From positions 1 to 45,493 of the forward strand of contig JAFLCL010000040.1 of assembly GCA_017303575.1 (NCBI GenBank): a stretch of 45,493 nt of DNA. Direction: 5' to 3'. A model generated the notes under the pieces. It was not told the origin of the DNA. It was given only the letters and a program-made list of their open reading frames with translations, and did no database searches. The DNA is from Deltaproteobacteria bacterium. GTDB taxonomy: Bacteria > Myxococcota_A > Polyangia > Polyangiales > Sandaracinaceae. A program made the translations under genes and the position numbers. This document shows, piece after piece, positions 1 to 7,925 of the stretch; the stretch's first letter is position 1; every line of letters starts with the position of its first letter.

Positions 1-96
1 GCCTACAAAAAAGCCCGGCAGCTGAGCCTCGATACCGCGCAGGCGCGGCTGCTGGCCGATGCGATTGTGGGCAACCTCGACGCCCACACAGACTAG
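1..96 (+). CDS. 3' end of an unrecognised gene (partial)
   Basis: Frame 1 is open from the window edge to a TAG at 94-96 and gives about 31 residues ending NLDAHTD. The peptide is helical-looking (AYKKARQLSLDTAQARLLADAIVGN). I cannot assign a family from this fragment. It lies 4 bases before the ATG of the M48-like gene in the same direction, so the two look co-transcribed. Its base use matches the M48 part rather than the rest of the window, so it probably belongs to the same foreign or mis-joined segment. Confidence 0.5.
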   Translation, partial: AYKKARQLSLDTAQARLLADAIVGNLDAHTD

Positions 97-100
97 GGGT

Positions 101-1084
101 ATGATCATGCAGACCAAATCACCGCACCGGCCACGGCTGGATCTGCTGCGCTTTCCATCCGACACGGGGCTACGCGTCGCTCTGCTGATTGCAGCCGCGC
201 TTGGAACCAGCCTGTTCGCCTACCAATGGCTCTCGCTCGGGCTGCTGCGCACAGCCTTTCTTCGCGCCGCCCAGGCGTGCGAGCGAGTGGGCGGGTCCAT
301 CTCAACCGTCAAGGCATGTCTCCAGCCAGCCGAGCGCATGCAGGCGGGCCTGATCATGCTGGGCCTTGTGCTGCTGATCGGGGTCGCTGGCGCAATCTTC
401 TGGGCCTACCCGCACATGATTATCCGGCGCAAGCGCTTGATGGCGTACGATCCCACGAGCATGCCCGACCTGACTGCAACGCTGGCCGAGCTATTCACAC
501 AGGCGCAGCTGTCGCACCCGCCGCGCGTGCTGCTTGATCCGCTCGGCCGCGCGGGCGGGTGGGTGTTTGGCCGCGCACGCGCGCGCTACCTGGTGCTGCC
601 GGGTGGGCTGCTCGCCACATTCTTGAACGACCCAGCCGCCTTTCGCGCGGTTGTGCGGCACGAGCTGGCGCACCTGGCGAATCGCGATGTGGATCTGACC
701 TTCCTGTCGCTCAGCACCTGGTATGCCGTTGGCCTGGTTGCGCTGGCCCCGCTTAGCCTGAGCCTGCTTGCCGAGGTGCTGCGCGCCGACGCGGGGCCGC
801 GCTGCGACGCCGGCATGGGCGCAGGCGCTGAAGAGGGCGCCACGGCGTGCGGCGACGGGATCGACAACGACTGCGACGGCTTCACCGACTGCCGCGACTT
901 CAGCTGCGGCCGCGACGCGCCGACGACGCGCACGTGGTGCATCGAGAACACGGCCACGCTCTGCAACGACTCGATGGACAACGACTCGGATCGCTTCGTC
1001 GACTGCGACGACCGCGACTGCTGTGGCGTCCGCGAGGTCTCGAGCTGCGCGATGTCGACCTACATCGGCGGCGGTCGCTGCTGA
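101..1084 (+). CDS. M48-type membrane metallopeptidase fused in frame to a Cys-rich myxobacterial tail (probable chimera)
   Basis: I start at ATG 101, just after the upstream stop; an in-frame ATG at 59 would overlap that gene. The product is 327 aa. Residues 24-44 and 82-108 are hydrophobic membrane segments. HELAH at 187-191, inside RHELAHLANRDVDL, is the zinc motif of HtpX/M48 peptidases. After about residue 227 the sequence changes to a Cys/Asp-rich tail (CGDGIDNDCDGF, then DCRDFSC) typical of secreted myxobacterial proteins, similar to the gene at 31950. M48 proteins normally continue with more membrane helices and a third zinc ligand, both absent here. Leu codons are mostly CTG before about nt 780, while CTC is preferred in the rest of the window. 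The simplest reading is two unrelated genes joined near 780-810, by misassembly or rearrangement. The left part is confidently M48-like; a functional fusion is unlikely. Confidence 0.6.
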   Translation: MIMQTKSPHRPRLDLLRFPSDTGLRVALLIAAALGTSLFAYQWLSLGLLRTAFLRAAQACERVGGSISTVKACLQPAERMQAGLIMLGLVLLIGVAGAIFWAYPHMIIRRKRLMAYDPTSMPDLTATLAELFTQAQLSHPPRVLLDPLGRAGGWVFGRARARYLVLPGGLLATFLNDPAAFRAVVRHELAHLANRDVDLTFLSLSTWYAVGLVALAPLSLSLLAEVLRADAGPRCDAGMGAGAEEGATACGDGIDNDCDGFTDCRDFSCGRDAPTTRTWCIENTATLCNDSMDNDSDRFVDCDDRDCCGVREVSSCAMSTYIGGGRC

Positions 1085-1099
1085 ACGGAGCGGAGATCA

Positions 1100-1124
1100 G
1101 CCTCTCCCGGCACGCGGGAGAGGC
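1100..1124. terminator. 10-bp perfect hairpin between convergent genes
   Basis: GCCTCTCCCG (1100-1109) pairs perfectly with CGGGAGAGGC (1115-1124) around a 5-base loop. It lies 16 bases after the stop at 1084 and before the convergent stop at 1234. There is no T-run, so an intrinsic terminator is plausible but not proven. Nothing else is evident in 1085-1233. Confidence 0.45.
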
Positions 1125-1233
1125 GCGGATCGACCGCTCCTCGCAGTCGAAGATCTGTCGTTCGGGCCCAGGTCCGCGGCGAGGCCAGCGACGCCGCGGC
1201 CAGTGACCATCGTGCAAAGACGGCCCGCGCGCC

Positions 1234-2754
1234 TCAAGCCGGTCGTGAGTCGCGGAGAGGCTCCACCACCTCGGCCTCCACTGGCGCCCCCGGATCGCGC
1301 GCCGGGGCAGGCAAGCTCGCCTTCACGCGGCGCTCCAGAGCGTCGGCGGCGATCTGGAGGAGGATGTCTGCCTGGGGCGAGACGTCGCCGTCGTCGCTGA
1401 GCCAGGCCACCTTGAGCTTCGCGTGCGCGGAGAGAACGTCGAACGAGGCGCGCACGGGCTCGCGCGCACCGGTGGGGTAGGCGTCCTCGGCAGCGATCCA
1501 GCGCACGGACGACAGCCCCCGCATCGCGCCCTCGCCGCGAGGCTCGAGCTCGATCTCGAGCAGCTCCGCCACCTGCGCGAAGCGCTCCAGCATCGCGGGG
1601 ATGTCGTCTCGATCGATGTCCTCGAGCGCGCGGATGAGCTCCGGCACCGCGACGCGCAGCCGCTCCGTTCCGCGGGAGTGGATGTGCTGGCGCTGGCGCC
1701 TACGGATCTGGAGGTACTCGAAGTAGCCGACGAAGCGCGCGAGGCCGAGCATGGCGACCGTGAGCACCAGCAGCGCGACGCCGACCTGCCAGTTGCGGCC
1801 GAGCGCGATCGTGATGGCCGCGGCGGTGAAGAGCACCGACACGCCATAGAGAATGAGGACCGCGCGCCGGTGCGTGATGCCGAGGTCGAGCAGGCGGTGA
1901 TGGATGTGCCCGCGGTCGGGCGAGAAGATGGGCCGTCTCTCCATGATCCGGCGCACCATCGCGAAGAGCGTGTCCATGATGGGCACGCCCAGAGAGATCA
2001 GCGGCACGAGGATCGCGACCGTCGTCGAGCCCTGGATCGAGGAGCCGATCATCGACGTGGTCGCGAGGATGAAGCCGAGGAACATGCTCCCCGAGTCGCC
2101 CATGAAGATGGTCGCCGGGTTGAAGTTGTAGAGCAGGAACCCGAGGATCGCGCCGCCCAGCGCGGCGGCGAGCAGCATGACGAGCGGGTTGCCGTTCAGT
2201 GCGGCGACGACGAAGTTCGTGAGGCACGCGAAGAACGCGATGCCGCCAGCGAGGCCGTCGAGGCCATCGATCAGGTTCATCGCGTTCACGACGGCGGCGA
2301 TCCACAGAAGGGTAATCGGCAGGCCGAAGACGCCGAGGTCGAGCTCGCCGACGAACGGCAGCGTGAGGTTCTCCATCCGGAAGCCGCAGCCCCACGCGAT
2401 GAGCGCCGCGATCAGCTGGACCGCGAGCTTGTGCCACGCGCGAACGCCTCGGATGTCGTCCCACGCGCCCAGCGCGGCCACGAGCAGCCCCCCGCCGGCG
2501 AGGCCCACTGCGCGCAGCGGATCCTCGAAGAACATGCCCGCGACGTCGCTCTGCGTGAACGCGAGCGCGAAGAGCGGCGCGAAGAACCCGAGCACCACTG
2601 CGATCCCGCCGAGGCGCGGGATCACCTTCGTGTGGACGCGACGCCCGCCGGGCGCGTCCACCACCCCGGCGCGCCGCGCCAAGGTGCGCACGAGCGGAGT
2701 GACCGCCGCGGCGACGATCAGCGCGAGCACCAGCGCGCCGACGGAGGCCCTCAC
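1234..2754 (-). CDS. WecA/TagO-type undecaprenyl-phosphate sugar-1-phosphate transferase with a C-terminal cytosolic extension
   Basis: This is a polyprenyl-phosphate glycosyl-1-phosphate transferase of the MraY/WecA family (506 aa). It would transfer a sugar-1-phosphate from a UDP-sugar to undecaprenyl phosphate in the inner membrane, the first step of O-antigen or similar polysaccharide synthesis. Visible motifs are PRLGG (46-50), the DD pair at 99-100 (WDDIRG), NAMNLIDGLDGLAGG (157-171), MGDSGS (218-223) and HIHHRL (283-288). HIHHRL is the WecA/TagO-type nucleotide-sugar motif rather than that of MraY. About ten membrane segments end near residue 350. The last ~150 residues are soluble, which is longer than usual. 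I chose GTG 2754 because AAGGGAG lies just upstream; more upstream starts would run into the neighbour. It lies 130 bases after the O-antigen ligase on the same strand. The substrate sugar is not determinable. Confidence 0.9.
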   Translation of the reverse strand: MRASVGALVLALIVAAAVTPLVRTLARRAGVVDAPGGRRVHTKVIPRLGGIAVVLGFFAPLFALAFTQSDVAGMFFEDPLRAVGLAGGGLLVAALGAWDDIRGVRAWHKLAVQLIAALIAWGCGFRMENLTLPFVGELDLGVFGLPITLLWIAAVVNAMNLIDGLDGLAGGIAFFACLTNFVVAALNGNPLVMLLAAALGGAILGFLLYNFNPATIFMGDSGSMFLGFILATTSMIGSSIQGSTTVAILVPLISLGVPIMDTLFAMVRRIMERRPIFSPDRGHIHHRLLDLGITHRRAVLILYGVSVLFTAAAITIALGRNWQVGVALLVLTVAMLGLARFVGYFEYLQIRRRQRQHIHSRGTERLRVAVPELIRALEDIDRDDIPAMLERFAQVAELLEIELEPRGEGAMRGLSSVRWIAAEDAYPTGAREPVRASFDVLSAHAKLKVAWLSDDGDVSPQADILLQIAADALERRVKASLPAPARDPGAPVEAEVVEPLRDSRPA

Positions 2755-2884
2755 GGTCTCCCTTCGGTCGAGGCCAGCATGTCGTGCGGACGGCGCATGG
2801 GGGCGTGCATCGTGGCGCGAACTCGACCGACGGGCGAGCTGGCTCTGGGTCGTTCGTGTCGCGTGCTCGTGACCGCATTCAGGC

Positions 2885-5353
2885 TCACGGCGCAGGTGTG
2901 CAGTACGCCATCGCTTCGTGCTCGCAGAGCGTCCGGCGTGCGGCCGCAGCGCGCCCGTCGTCTCCGAGCGAAGCGGCCAGCACCGCCACGTGCTCGAGGG
3001 CATCGAGGCGCTCGAACGAGCGCCACGCGTCCTCGTAGGCCGCGAGGGCCTGGCCTCGGTGGCCCCCGCTCGCCTCCAGCTCACCGAGGAGGACCTCTGC
3101 ATCGCCTAGGCGGGCCATGTCCGAGCCCGCGAGCCCGCGGAGCTCTCCGATCGTCTCCCGCGCATCTCCCCACGCACCCGCGGCCGCGGCGCTGCGCGCG
3201 CGGAGCACCACCGCGGGCCACGGATCAGGGAGCCGCTGCTCTGCGTCCGCAGCGCTCTGCCGTGCGCGCTCGTGCTCTCCCGCGGCGAGCTCGGCTCGAC
3301 CTCGCGCCAGCGTGATGCGCGGGTCCTCGGCCTCGTCGGGCTCGCCCGCGAAGGCACGTGCGTCCTCGAGCCGCCCCGCTCGAACGGCGCGCTCGATCCG
3401 CCGCAGACGCGGCTCGACCAGATCCGGTTCGCTCTCGAGCAAGGCGACGTCCACCGCGTCGCCGTCCGCGACGTCGGGGGGAAGGCACGTGACCAGCGTC
3501 GTGAGGCTCGCACCTCGGTGCTCGTTGCGCGCGGCGAGGCGCAAGAGCGTGTCGGCGGTGGGTCGGGCCTGGAGCAGGCGACAGCCATCGGCGCCGCTGA
3601 GCTCCGGATCGCGCTCGAACGCTTCGCGTGCCTCGAGGAGCGCTTGATCGAAGTGACCGTGACCAGCGAGGTAGCGCGCGGCGACGAGACGTGGCGCGAC
3701 CCACGTCGGGGCGAGCACCATCGCGCGGTTCAAGTACGCGAGCGCCCGCGGCTCGTCGTGACGCGCGGCCTCGGCCCCTGCCAAGAGCGGAAACGCAGGC
3801 TCGCTCGGATGGGCGACCGCCGCTTCGCGCACGATCTCCGCGAACGCCGTGCGGTCGTCGGCCGTGAGTCGGCGCTCGAGCTCGGCGCGCACCACCTCCA
3901 CGCGCTGCGCGTGCACGCCCCGACCGAGCGCAGCGACGGCGACGAGGGTGAGCACGCCCGTGCTCAGCGCGAGCGCCACGGAGCGACGCACGGCGCTCTC
4001 GTGCGCGGGGCTCGAGGACACGCGCGCCGTCGCGGCGCCCGCCAAGAGCACCACGGCGATCGACGCGCTGCCGAGCACCTCCACGCCGAAGTCCACCAGG
4101 TTCTGGAGGGCGTAGGTCAGGAGGCCCGCGAGCCCACCGAAGAGGTGCGGGCGGTCCGCCTGCACGATCGCGCGGAGGACGACGTACGCCAGCGCCGCCA
4201 TGAGCAGCGGACCCATCACGATGCCCCAATCGACGGCCCACTGCGCGGGGAAGCTCTCGGCGTACTCGTAGCGAACGCGAGCGGTCTCGGAGCGATCGAG
4301 GAACGCGACGGCAAACGCGCCGCGACCGACACCCACCCACGGCCCTGTGATGGCCATCCCCAGCGCCCGCGCCGCGACGTGGAGCTTGCTCGAGTCGGTG
4401 TCACCCAGCTCGCGCATGAGCGCGTCGAGCCCCGCGCTCGCGGCGAGCACGAGCACCCCCAGGAGCACGGGCACCACGACCATCGTCGCACGATGCAGGA
4501 GGACGCGGTCGAGCGCGCTGCGCCCGTCCGAGCGCGTCTGACCCGCGCTCGCGCGCGCATGAAGCGACCCGAAGAGGCCGAGGCCCACCACGACGGCCAC
4601 CATCGCACCACGCGACAGGGAGATCGCCAAGACGGCGAGCATCAGCAGCGCGGCGGCGAGCCATGGGACGCGTCGATCGCGATGCCGGCTCGAGGCAGCG
4701 AGCCCGAGCGCGACCGGAGCGCCCATGGCCATCACACCCCCGAGATGGTTTGGGTTCACGAAGGGGCCGAGGTGCGCGGAGCCGTAGACGGGCTCGTACA
4801 TCCCCCAGATCGACTCGGCCGACACCACGGCATGCGCCAGCGCCGCCACACCAACGGAGGTGCACGCGACGACGACGATCGCGAGCACCGTCTCACGCCG
4901 TGCGATCGAGCTGACGAGGCTCGCGGAGACGAACAGCGACACGAGCGCGAGCCCCTTCAGCACCTCCTCGCGCGTGCGGCCGGGATCCTGCGAGAGCGTG
5001 CAGCGGGCCTCGACGCGGAAGAGATCCGCAGTCCGCGTCGCGTGTTCGAACGCGTCGGGCGCGATCCACTCCGTCAGAGCGCAAGGAAGGGGTACGGCCT
5101 GCAGCGCCGTCCAAACCGTCGCAGCGACGAGCGTGAGCAGCAGCAGACCGTGGGGCAGGGGCCGTGACTTCTGGAACGCCGCGAACGCCGACGCGAGCAC
5201 CGAGAGGGACGCCATCCCGGCGATCACGGGCACCGTCCAGCCGAGCACACCGCCGAACAGCAGCGGCGCGACCGCGGTGGTCGCACCGAGAAGGCCCACC
5301 GCGAGCCGGACGCTGCGCGCGGGAAGGAGACGACGTGCGTCGGTCGGGGGCAT
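2885..5353 (-). CDS. O-antigen ligase family (WaaL/Wzy-like) membrane protein with C-terminal TPR region
   Basis: The 822-aa protein starts with about a dozen hydrophobic segments. These include the family signature FVNPNHLGG (198-206) followed by a helix, then SLSRGA (245-250). Wzy_C/WaaL-type proteins join undecaprenyl-linked glycans to lipid A or to each other at the periplasmic face. From about residue 500 the sequence is Ala/Arg/Glu-rich with repeated helical pairs (for example AYLNRAMVLAPTWVAPRLVAARYLAG), consistent with TPR repeats, a common fusion in this family. The gene precedes the WecA-like gene in the same direction, so initiation and ligation/polymerisation of one glycan are probably encoded together. 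It is divergent from the formyltransferase operon, with about 116 bases between starts. Ligase and polymerase cannot be told apart from sequence. Confidence 0.85.
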   Translation of the reverse strand: MPPTDARRLLPARSVRLAVGLLGATTAVAPLLFGGVLGWTVPVIAGMASLSVLASAFAAFQKSRPLPHGLLLLTLVAATVWTALQAVPLPCALTEWIAPDAFEHATRTADLFRVEARCTLSQDPGRTREEVLKGLALVSLFVSASLVSSIARRETVLAIVVVACTSVGVAALAHAVVSAESIWGMYEPVYGSAHLGPFVNPNHLGGVMAMGAPVALGLAASSRHRDRRVPWLAAALLMLAVLAISLSRGAMVAVVVGLGLFGSLHARASAGQTRSDGRSALDRVLLHRATMVVVPVLLGVLVLAASAGLDALMRELGDTDSSKLHVAARALGMAITGPWVGVGRGAFAVAFLDRSETARVRYEYAESFPAQWAVDWGIVMGPLLMAALAYVVLRAIVQADRPHLFGGLAGLLTYALQNLVDFGVEVLGSASIAVVLLAGAATARVSSSPAHESAVRRSVALALSTGVLTLVAVAALGRGVHAQRVEVVRAELERRLTADDRTAFAEIVREAAVAHPSEPAFPLLAGAEAARHDEPRALAYLNRAMVLAPTWVAPRLVAARYLAGHGHFDQALLEAREAFERDPELSGADGCRLLQARPTADTLLRLAARNEHRGASLTTLVTCLPPDVADGDAVDVALLESEPDLVEPRLRRIERAVRAGRLEDARAFAGEPDEAEDPRITLARGRAELAAGEHERARQSAADAEQRLPDPWPAVVLRARSAAAAGAWGDARETIGELRGLAGSDMARLGDAEVLLGELEASGGHRGQALAAYEDAWRSFERLDALEHVAVLAASLGDDGRAAAARRTLCEHEAMAYCTPAP

Positions 5354-5469
5354 GGGCGCGGGGAGGTTGCGCGGCTCCAGCGAACCGTTCGCCGGCGCAA
5401 CGATGCCAAATGCCGGTCGCGAACGGAACCGGCGTTGTCGCGCGCACGGCTCTCGCTCAGGATCGCGGC

Positions 5470-6234
5470 GTGTACCTCGGCAGCCTCGGCGTCAGCGCAC
5501 AGGTCCCGGAGACGCTCCGCAACGCTGGTCACCACGTCTCGGTCTTCACCCGCACGCCCTCACGCGCGGAAGCTCGTGCCCTCGATCTCCTCGTGGTCTG
5601 CGGCCACCCGCGACCTCTGGGCGCGGACGTCTTCGGCGCACCGCGGCTGGGCACCTGGAACGTGCACCCCTCCCTCCTGCCTTGGCGCCGTGGTCCCCAG
5701 CCGGTCCGGTGGGCCATCCTCTCGGGGGATGAATGGTATGGCGTCTCGATTCACCAGATGACCCAGGTGATCGACACAGGCCCGCTCTGGTGGCAGGACC
5801 GCATCCCGCGCGGGGAGGGCGGTCACCACGCCGTCCTCCACGCGCTCGTCGCGCGAGCCGCGCGCGCGCTGCCCTCGCTCGTGGCACGCGCCGAGGGGGG
5901 TGAGCGCGCGCGGCCCGTGGTCGGCATCGGTTCACGTCAAGGTCGGGTGCCGCCCGCGCTCCTGCGTCTCGACCCAGCGCTCGACGCCGAGATGTTCCGC
6001 CGTCGCGTCGCCGCCGACGACGACCGCGGCCCTTCGCTCGAGGGACCGAGAGGCCTCGAGGTGTTGGGGGCGGTCCGACGCGTCGAGGCGCAGCACGCCC
6101 ACCCCGGCACGGTGCTCGCCGTGACCTCGACGACGCTCACGTTCGCTGTCCGAGACGCCGTCCTCTGCGGCACGACCCGGGGCGAGCCGCGCGCGCGCGT
6201 CGGCGAGGTCCTCCTGCCGAGGGGGCTCGCGTGA
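5470..6234 (+). CDS. Formyltransferase-fold (GART/FMT-like) enzyme
   Basis: This is a 254-aa N10-formyl-THF-dependent formyltransferase domain protein. NVHPSLLPWRRGPQ (64-77) carries the catalytic Asn and His of the family (N64, H66). WAILSGDEWYGVSIH follows, and IDTGPL supplies the catalytic Asp (D102). I chose GTG 5470 because AGGA sits 7 bases upstream and the fold starts there (VYLGSLG). An ATG at 5410 is in frame but lacks a ribosome site. The C-terminal domain of true Met-tRNA formyltransferase is short or absent. The stop overlaps the next start as GTGA, so it is the first gene of a five-gene operon. The substrate could be an amino-sugar (polysaccharide genes are adjacent) or a peptide or amino acid made by this operon. 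It is unlikely to be the housekeeping fmt. Confidence 0.75.
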   Translation: MYLGSLGVSAQVPETLRNAGHHVSVFTRTPSRAEARALDLLVVCGHPRPLGADVFGAPRLGTWNVHPSLLPWRRGPQPVRWAILSGDEWYGVSIHQMTQVIDTGPLWWQDRIPRGEGGHHAVLHALVARAARALPSLVARAEGGERARPVVGIGSRQGRVPPALLRLDPALDAEMFRRRVAADDDRGPSLEGPRGLEVLGAVRRVEAQHAHPGTVLAVTSTTLTFAVRDAVLCGTTRGEPRARVGEVLLPRGLA

Positions 6235-6707
6235 GCCGCCTCCGGCATCGTCTCGCGCGCGCTGCGTACGAGGATCCGCGAGGGCTCGCTGGCAGCCTGG
6301 CGCGCTACGTCGCGCTTCGTCGCTCGCTGCGCGAGGCGCTCTCGCGCGAGCCGCTCGACGACCTCCTGCGGAAGGTGGATGGAAGGCGAAGGCGCCGCAC
6401 CATCGACCCAGACGTGCTCCGCGCTGGCATCGAGCTCGGCGATGCGTTGCTCGATCGCACACGAGCCCGGGCCGACACGTGCCTTCACCGCGCGCTCGCG
6501 CGCTACGCCGTCTGTCGCGACCACGGCGCCGCGGCGACGCTCGTGATCGGTGTCGAGCCATCGCGCGTCCATCAAGCACGCGACGACATCGGCCACGCGT
6601 GGGTGGAGGTCGAGGGCGTCGCACTGCCGCCCGAGGCGGTCGACGCATTCACCGAGAGCCTTCGACATCCCACAGCCCCCCGAGTAGACCGGAGCCTCTG
6701 GTCATGA
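6231..6707 (+). CDS. Lasso peptide biosynthesis B2-like protein (transglutaminase-fold cysteine peptidase)
   Basis: The 158-aa protein matches the B2 family of RiPP leader peptidases (transglutaminase-like fold, PF13471). C84 sits in the motif DTCLHRALARYAVCRDHG and is followed by TLVIGVE. H122 is in GHAWVEVEG. C84 and H122 are the expected catalytic pair. In lasso pathways B2 cuts the leader peptide after it is bound by a PqqD-like B1 protein, and here a PqqD-like gene follows directly with an ATGA overlap. The N-terminal ~60 residues are helical and Arg-rich. The start is GTG 6231, which overlaps the upstream stop. No asparagine-synthetase-like lasso cyclase is found in the window, so this B2 probably serves another RiPP or a different proteolytic step. 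Confidence 0.8.
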   Translation: MSRLRHRLARAAYEDPRGLAGSLARYVALRRSLREALSREPLDDLLRKVDGRRRRRTIDPDVLRAGIELGDALLDRTRARADTCLHRALARYAVCRDHGAAATLVIGVEPSRVHQARDDIGHAWVEVEGVALPPEAVDAFTESLRHPTAPRVDRSLWS

Positions 6708-6988
6708 GCGATCCCCACGAGAGCGCGCTGCGCGCGGATTCCCGAGTGCTCCTCACGGAGCTGAAGGACGGCACGGGCCTCCTTCTCCACCTCGGCACCA
6801 AGCTGTACTTCACGCTGAACGAGACGGGCGTGCTCGTGTGGAAGACGCTCGTGGCCGGCCCCGCGACGCGACACCGGCTCGTCGACGTGATCGCCGAGCG
6901 ATACGAAGCGCCTCGCGAGACGATCGACGCCGACGTGGCCGCCATCGTCGAGGAGCTCATCGGTGATCAGCTCGTTCGCCCCGACTGA
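6704..6988 (+). CDS. PqqD-family peptide-binding protein (B1/RRE-like)
   Basis: The 94-aa stand-alone PqqD-like domain has the hallmark GTKLYFTLNETGVLVWKTL (31-49) followed by a winged-helix half ending in VEELIGDQLV. Such proteins bind the leader of a RiPP precursor and present it to modifying enzymes or to B2. NCBI also names a related group 'HPr-rel-A system PqqD family peptide chaperone', found with HprK-like kinases, as here. The ATG overlaps the B2 stop (ATGA), so translation is coupled. It overlaps the next gene by 26 bases. No cysteine-rich or catalytic motif is seen, so a binding role is the likely one. Confidence 0.85.
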   Translation: MSDPHESALRADSRVLLTELKDGTGLLLHLGTKLYFTLNETGVLVWKTLVAGPATRHRLVDVIAERYEAPRETIDADVAAIVEELIGDQLVRPD

Positions 6989-7925
6989 TCTGCGCCTCCA
7001 CCGACTTCTCGCGGGTGCAGCGGTCCCATGGGACGCCGACATGTCGGAGCGGGCGGTTGCGCTCCGCGTGGAAGGCGCTACGCTGAGCGCGCTCGAACGA
7101 GTCGGCCCGGTGCCGAGCGCTGCCCACGCCTCCCTCGAAGAGGGAGCGCTCGCATGCGCCGCGCGCGCGACGTGGCTGGCACACGAGGCCACGAGGCTGT
7201 CGCGAGGTCTCCACGCCGCGGGCATCCCCCATCGGCTCGTGAAGGGCATGGCGCTGCTCGCCCTCGTCGCGCGACCCGCCGAGCGGTGGATGGACGACGT
7301 GGACGTCTTGCTCGCCCGGCGCGATCGTCCGCGCGCGATCCAACACCTCCGCGCACGGTCGTTTCGACACGTCCCCACCACGCTGCACGCTGGGCGTGCC
7401 TCGCGCGCGGAGCGCGACCGACGCAGCGCCGAGCTGGTGTCGCCGCATGGGGTGCCGTTCGACCTGCACTTCACCAATCGCGACCTGCCACCGTCCCACG
7501 ATGGTCGCTTCCCCACGCCCGGCGCGACGGCCGCGGCGCTCGCCGATCACGCGCTCGTTCACCATCGCGGGGACCCACGCTTCGTGACGCGCCTGCTCTG
7601 CGATCTGCGTGCGCTGAGAGAGGCCGGTCACACCGACGCCTTGGCGGAGGAGGCCCGACGCGCACCTACGCTCGCGCTCGCCCTGCGTTGGCTTCAGCAG
7701 CTCTCCGATGGCACGCGGCTCGGCGCCGGGTACGCGCCATCGCTCGCAGGGGCAGGACTCTGTCGACACGTCGCTCGTTCGGCGGAGCTCGCCAGCTCGA
7801 GCGGCCTCCGATCCCTCTGGCCCGCGCGCGCCTACCTCGCGGCCCACGATGGAGCGGACGACACGCCCGCGGTGCTCCTCCACCTGCGGCGCTGGCGGCG
7901 CATCGTGCGCTCGGTCTCGCGATGA
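6963..7925 (+). CDS. Nucleotidyltransferase family protein (NTP_transf_5-like)
   Basis: The 320-aa protein has LVKGMALLAL (92-101) and RWMDDVDVLL (108-117). This is the Lys-Gly and Asp-x-Asp arrangement of the uncharacterised nucleotidyltransferase family often found beside PqqD, B2 and HprK-like genes. The two acidic residues around 112 and 114 probably bind metal-NTP. The C-terminal half is helical and Arg/Ala-rich. GTG 6963 has GGAG 7 bases upstream and overlaps the PqqD-like gene by 26 bases. A later ATG at 7041 is a less likely start. By analogy with kinase-containing lasso clusters it may add a nucleotide to a modified peptide, but the substrate is not known from sequence. Its stop overlaps the next start (ATGA). 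Confidence 0.75.
   Translation: MISSFAPTDLRLHRLLAGAAVPWDADMSERAVALRVEGATLSALERVGPVPSAAHASLEEGALACAARATWLAHEATRLSRGLHAAGIPHRLVKGMALLALVARPAERWMDDVDVLLARRDRPRAIQHLRARSFRHVPTTLHAGRASRAERDRRSAELVSPHGVPFDLHFTNRDLPPSHDGRFPTPGATAAALADHALVHHRGDPRFVTRLLCDLRALREAGHTDALAEEARRAPTLALALRWLQQLSDGTRLGAGYAPSLAGAGLCRHVARSAELASSSGLRSLWPARAYLAAHDGADDTPAVLLHLRRWRRIVRSVSR

Noticed and set aside
3272..5167. Long open frame of 631 codons antisense to the O-antigen ligase
   Set aside because: Its product is Arg/Glu/His-rich with no family motif and is the mirror of a confident membrane protein. GC-rich DNA keeps such shadow frames open.
5470..6234. Housekeeping methionyl-tRNA formyltransferase
   Set aside because: It is shorter than Fmt, lacks a full C-terminal tRNA-binding domain and sits at the head of a peptide-modification-like operon; no def gene is adjacent.
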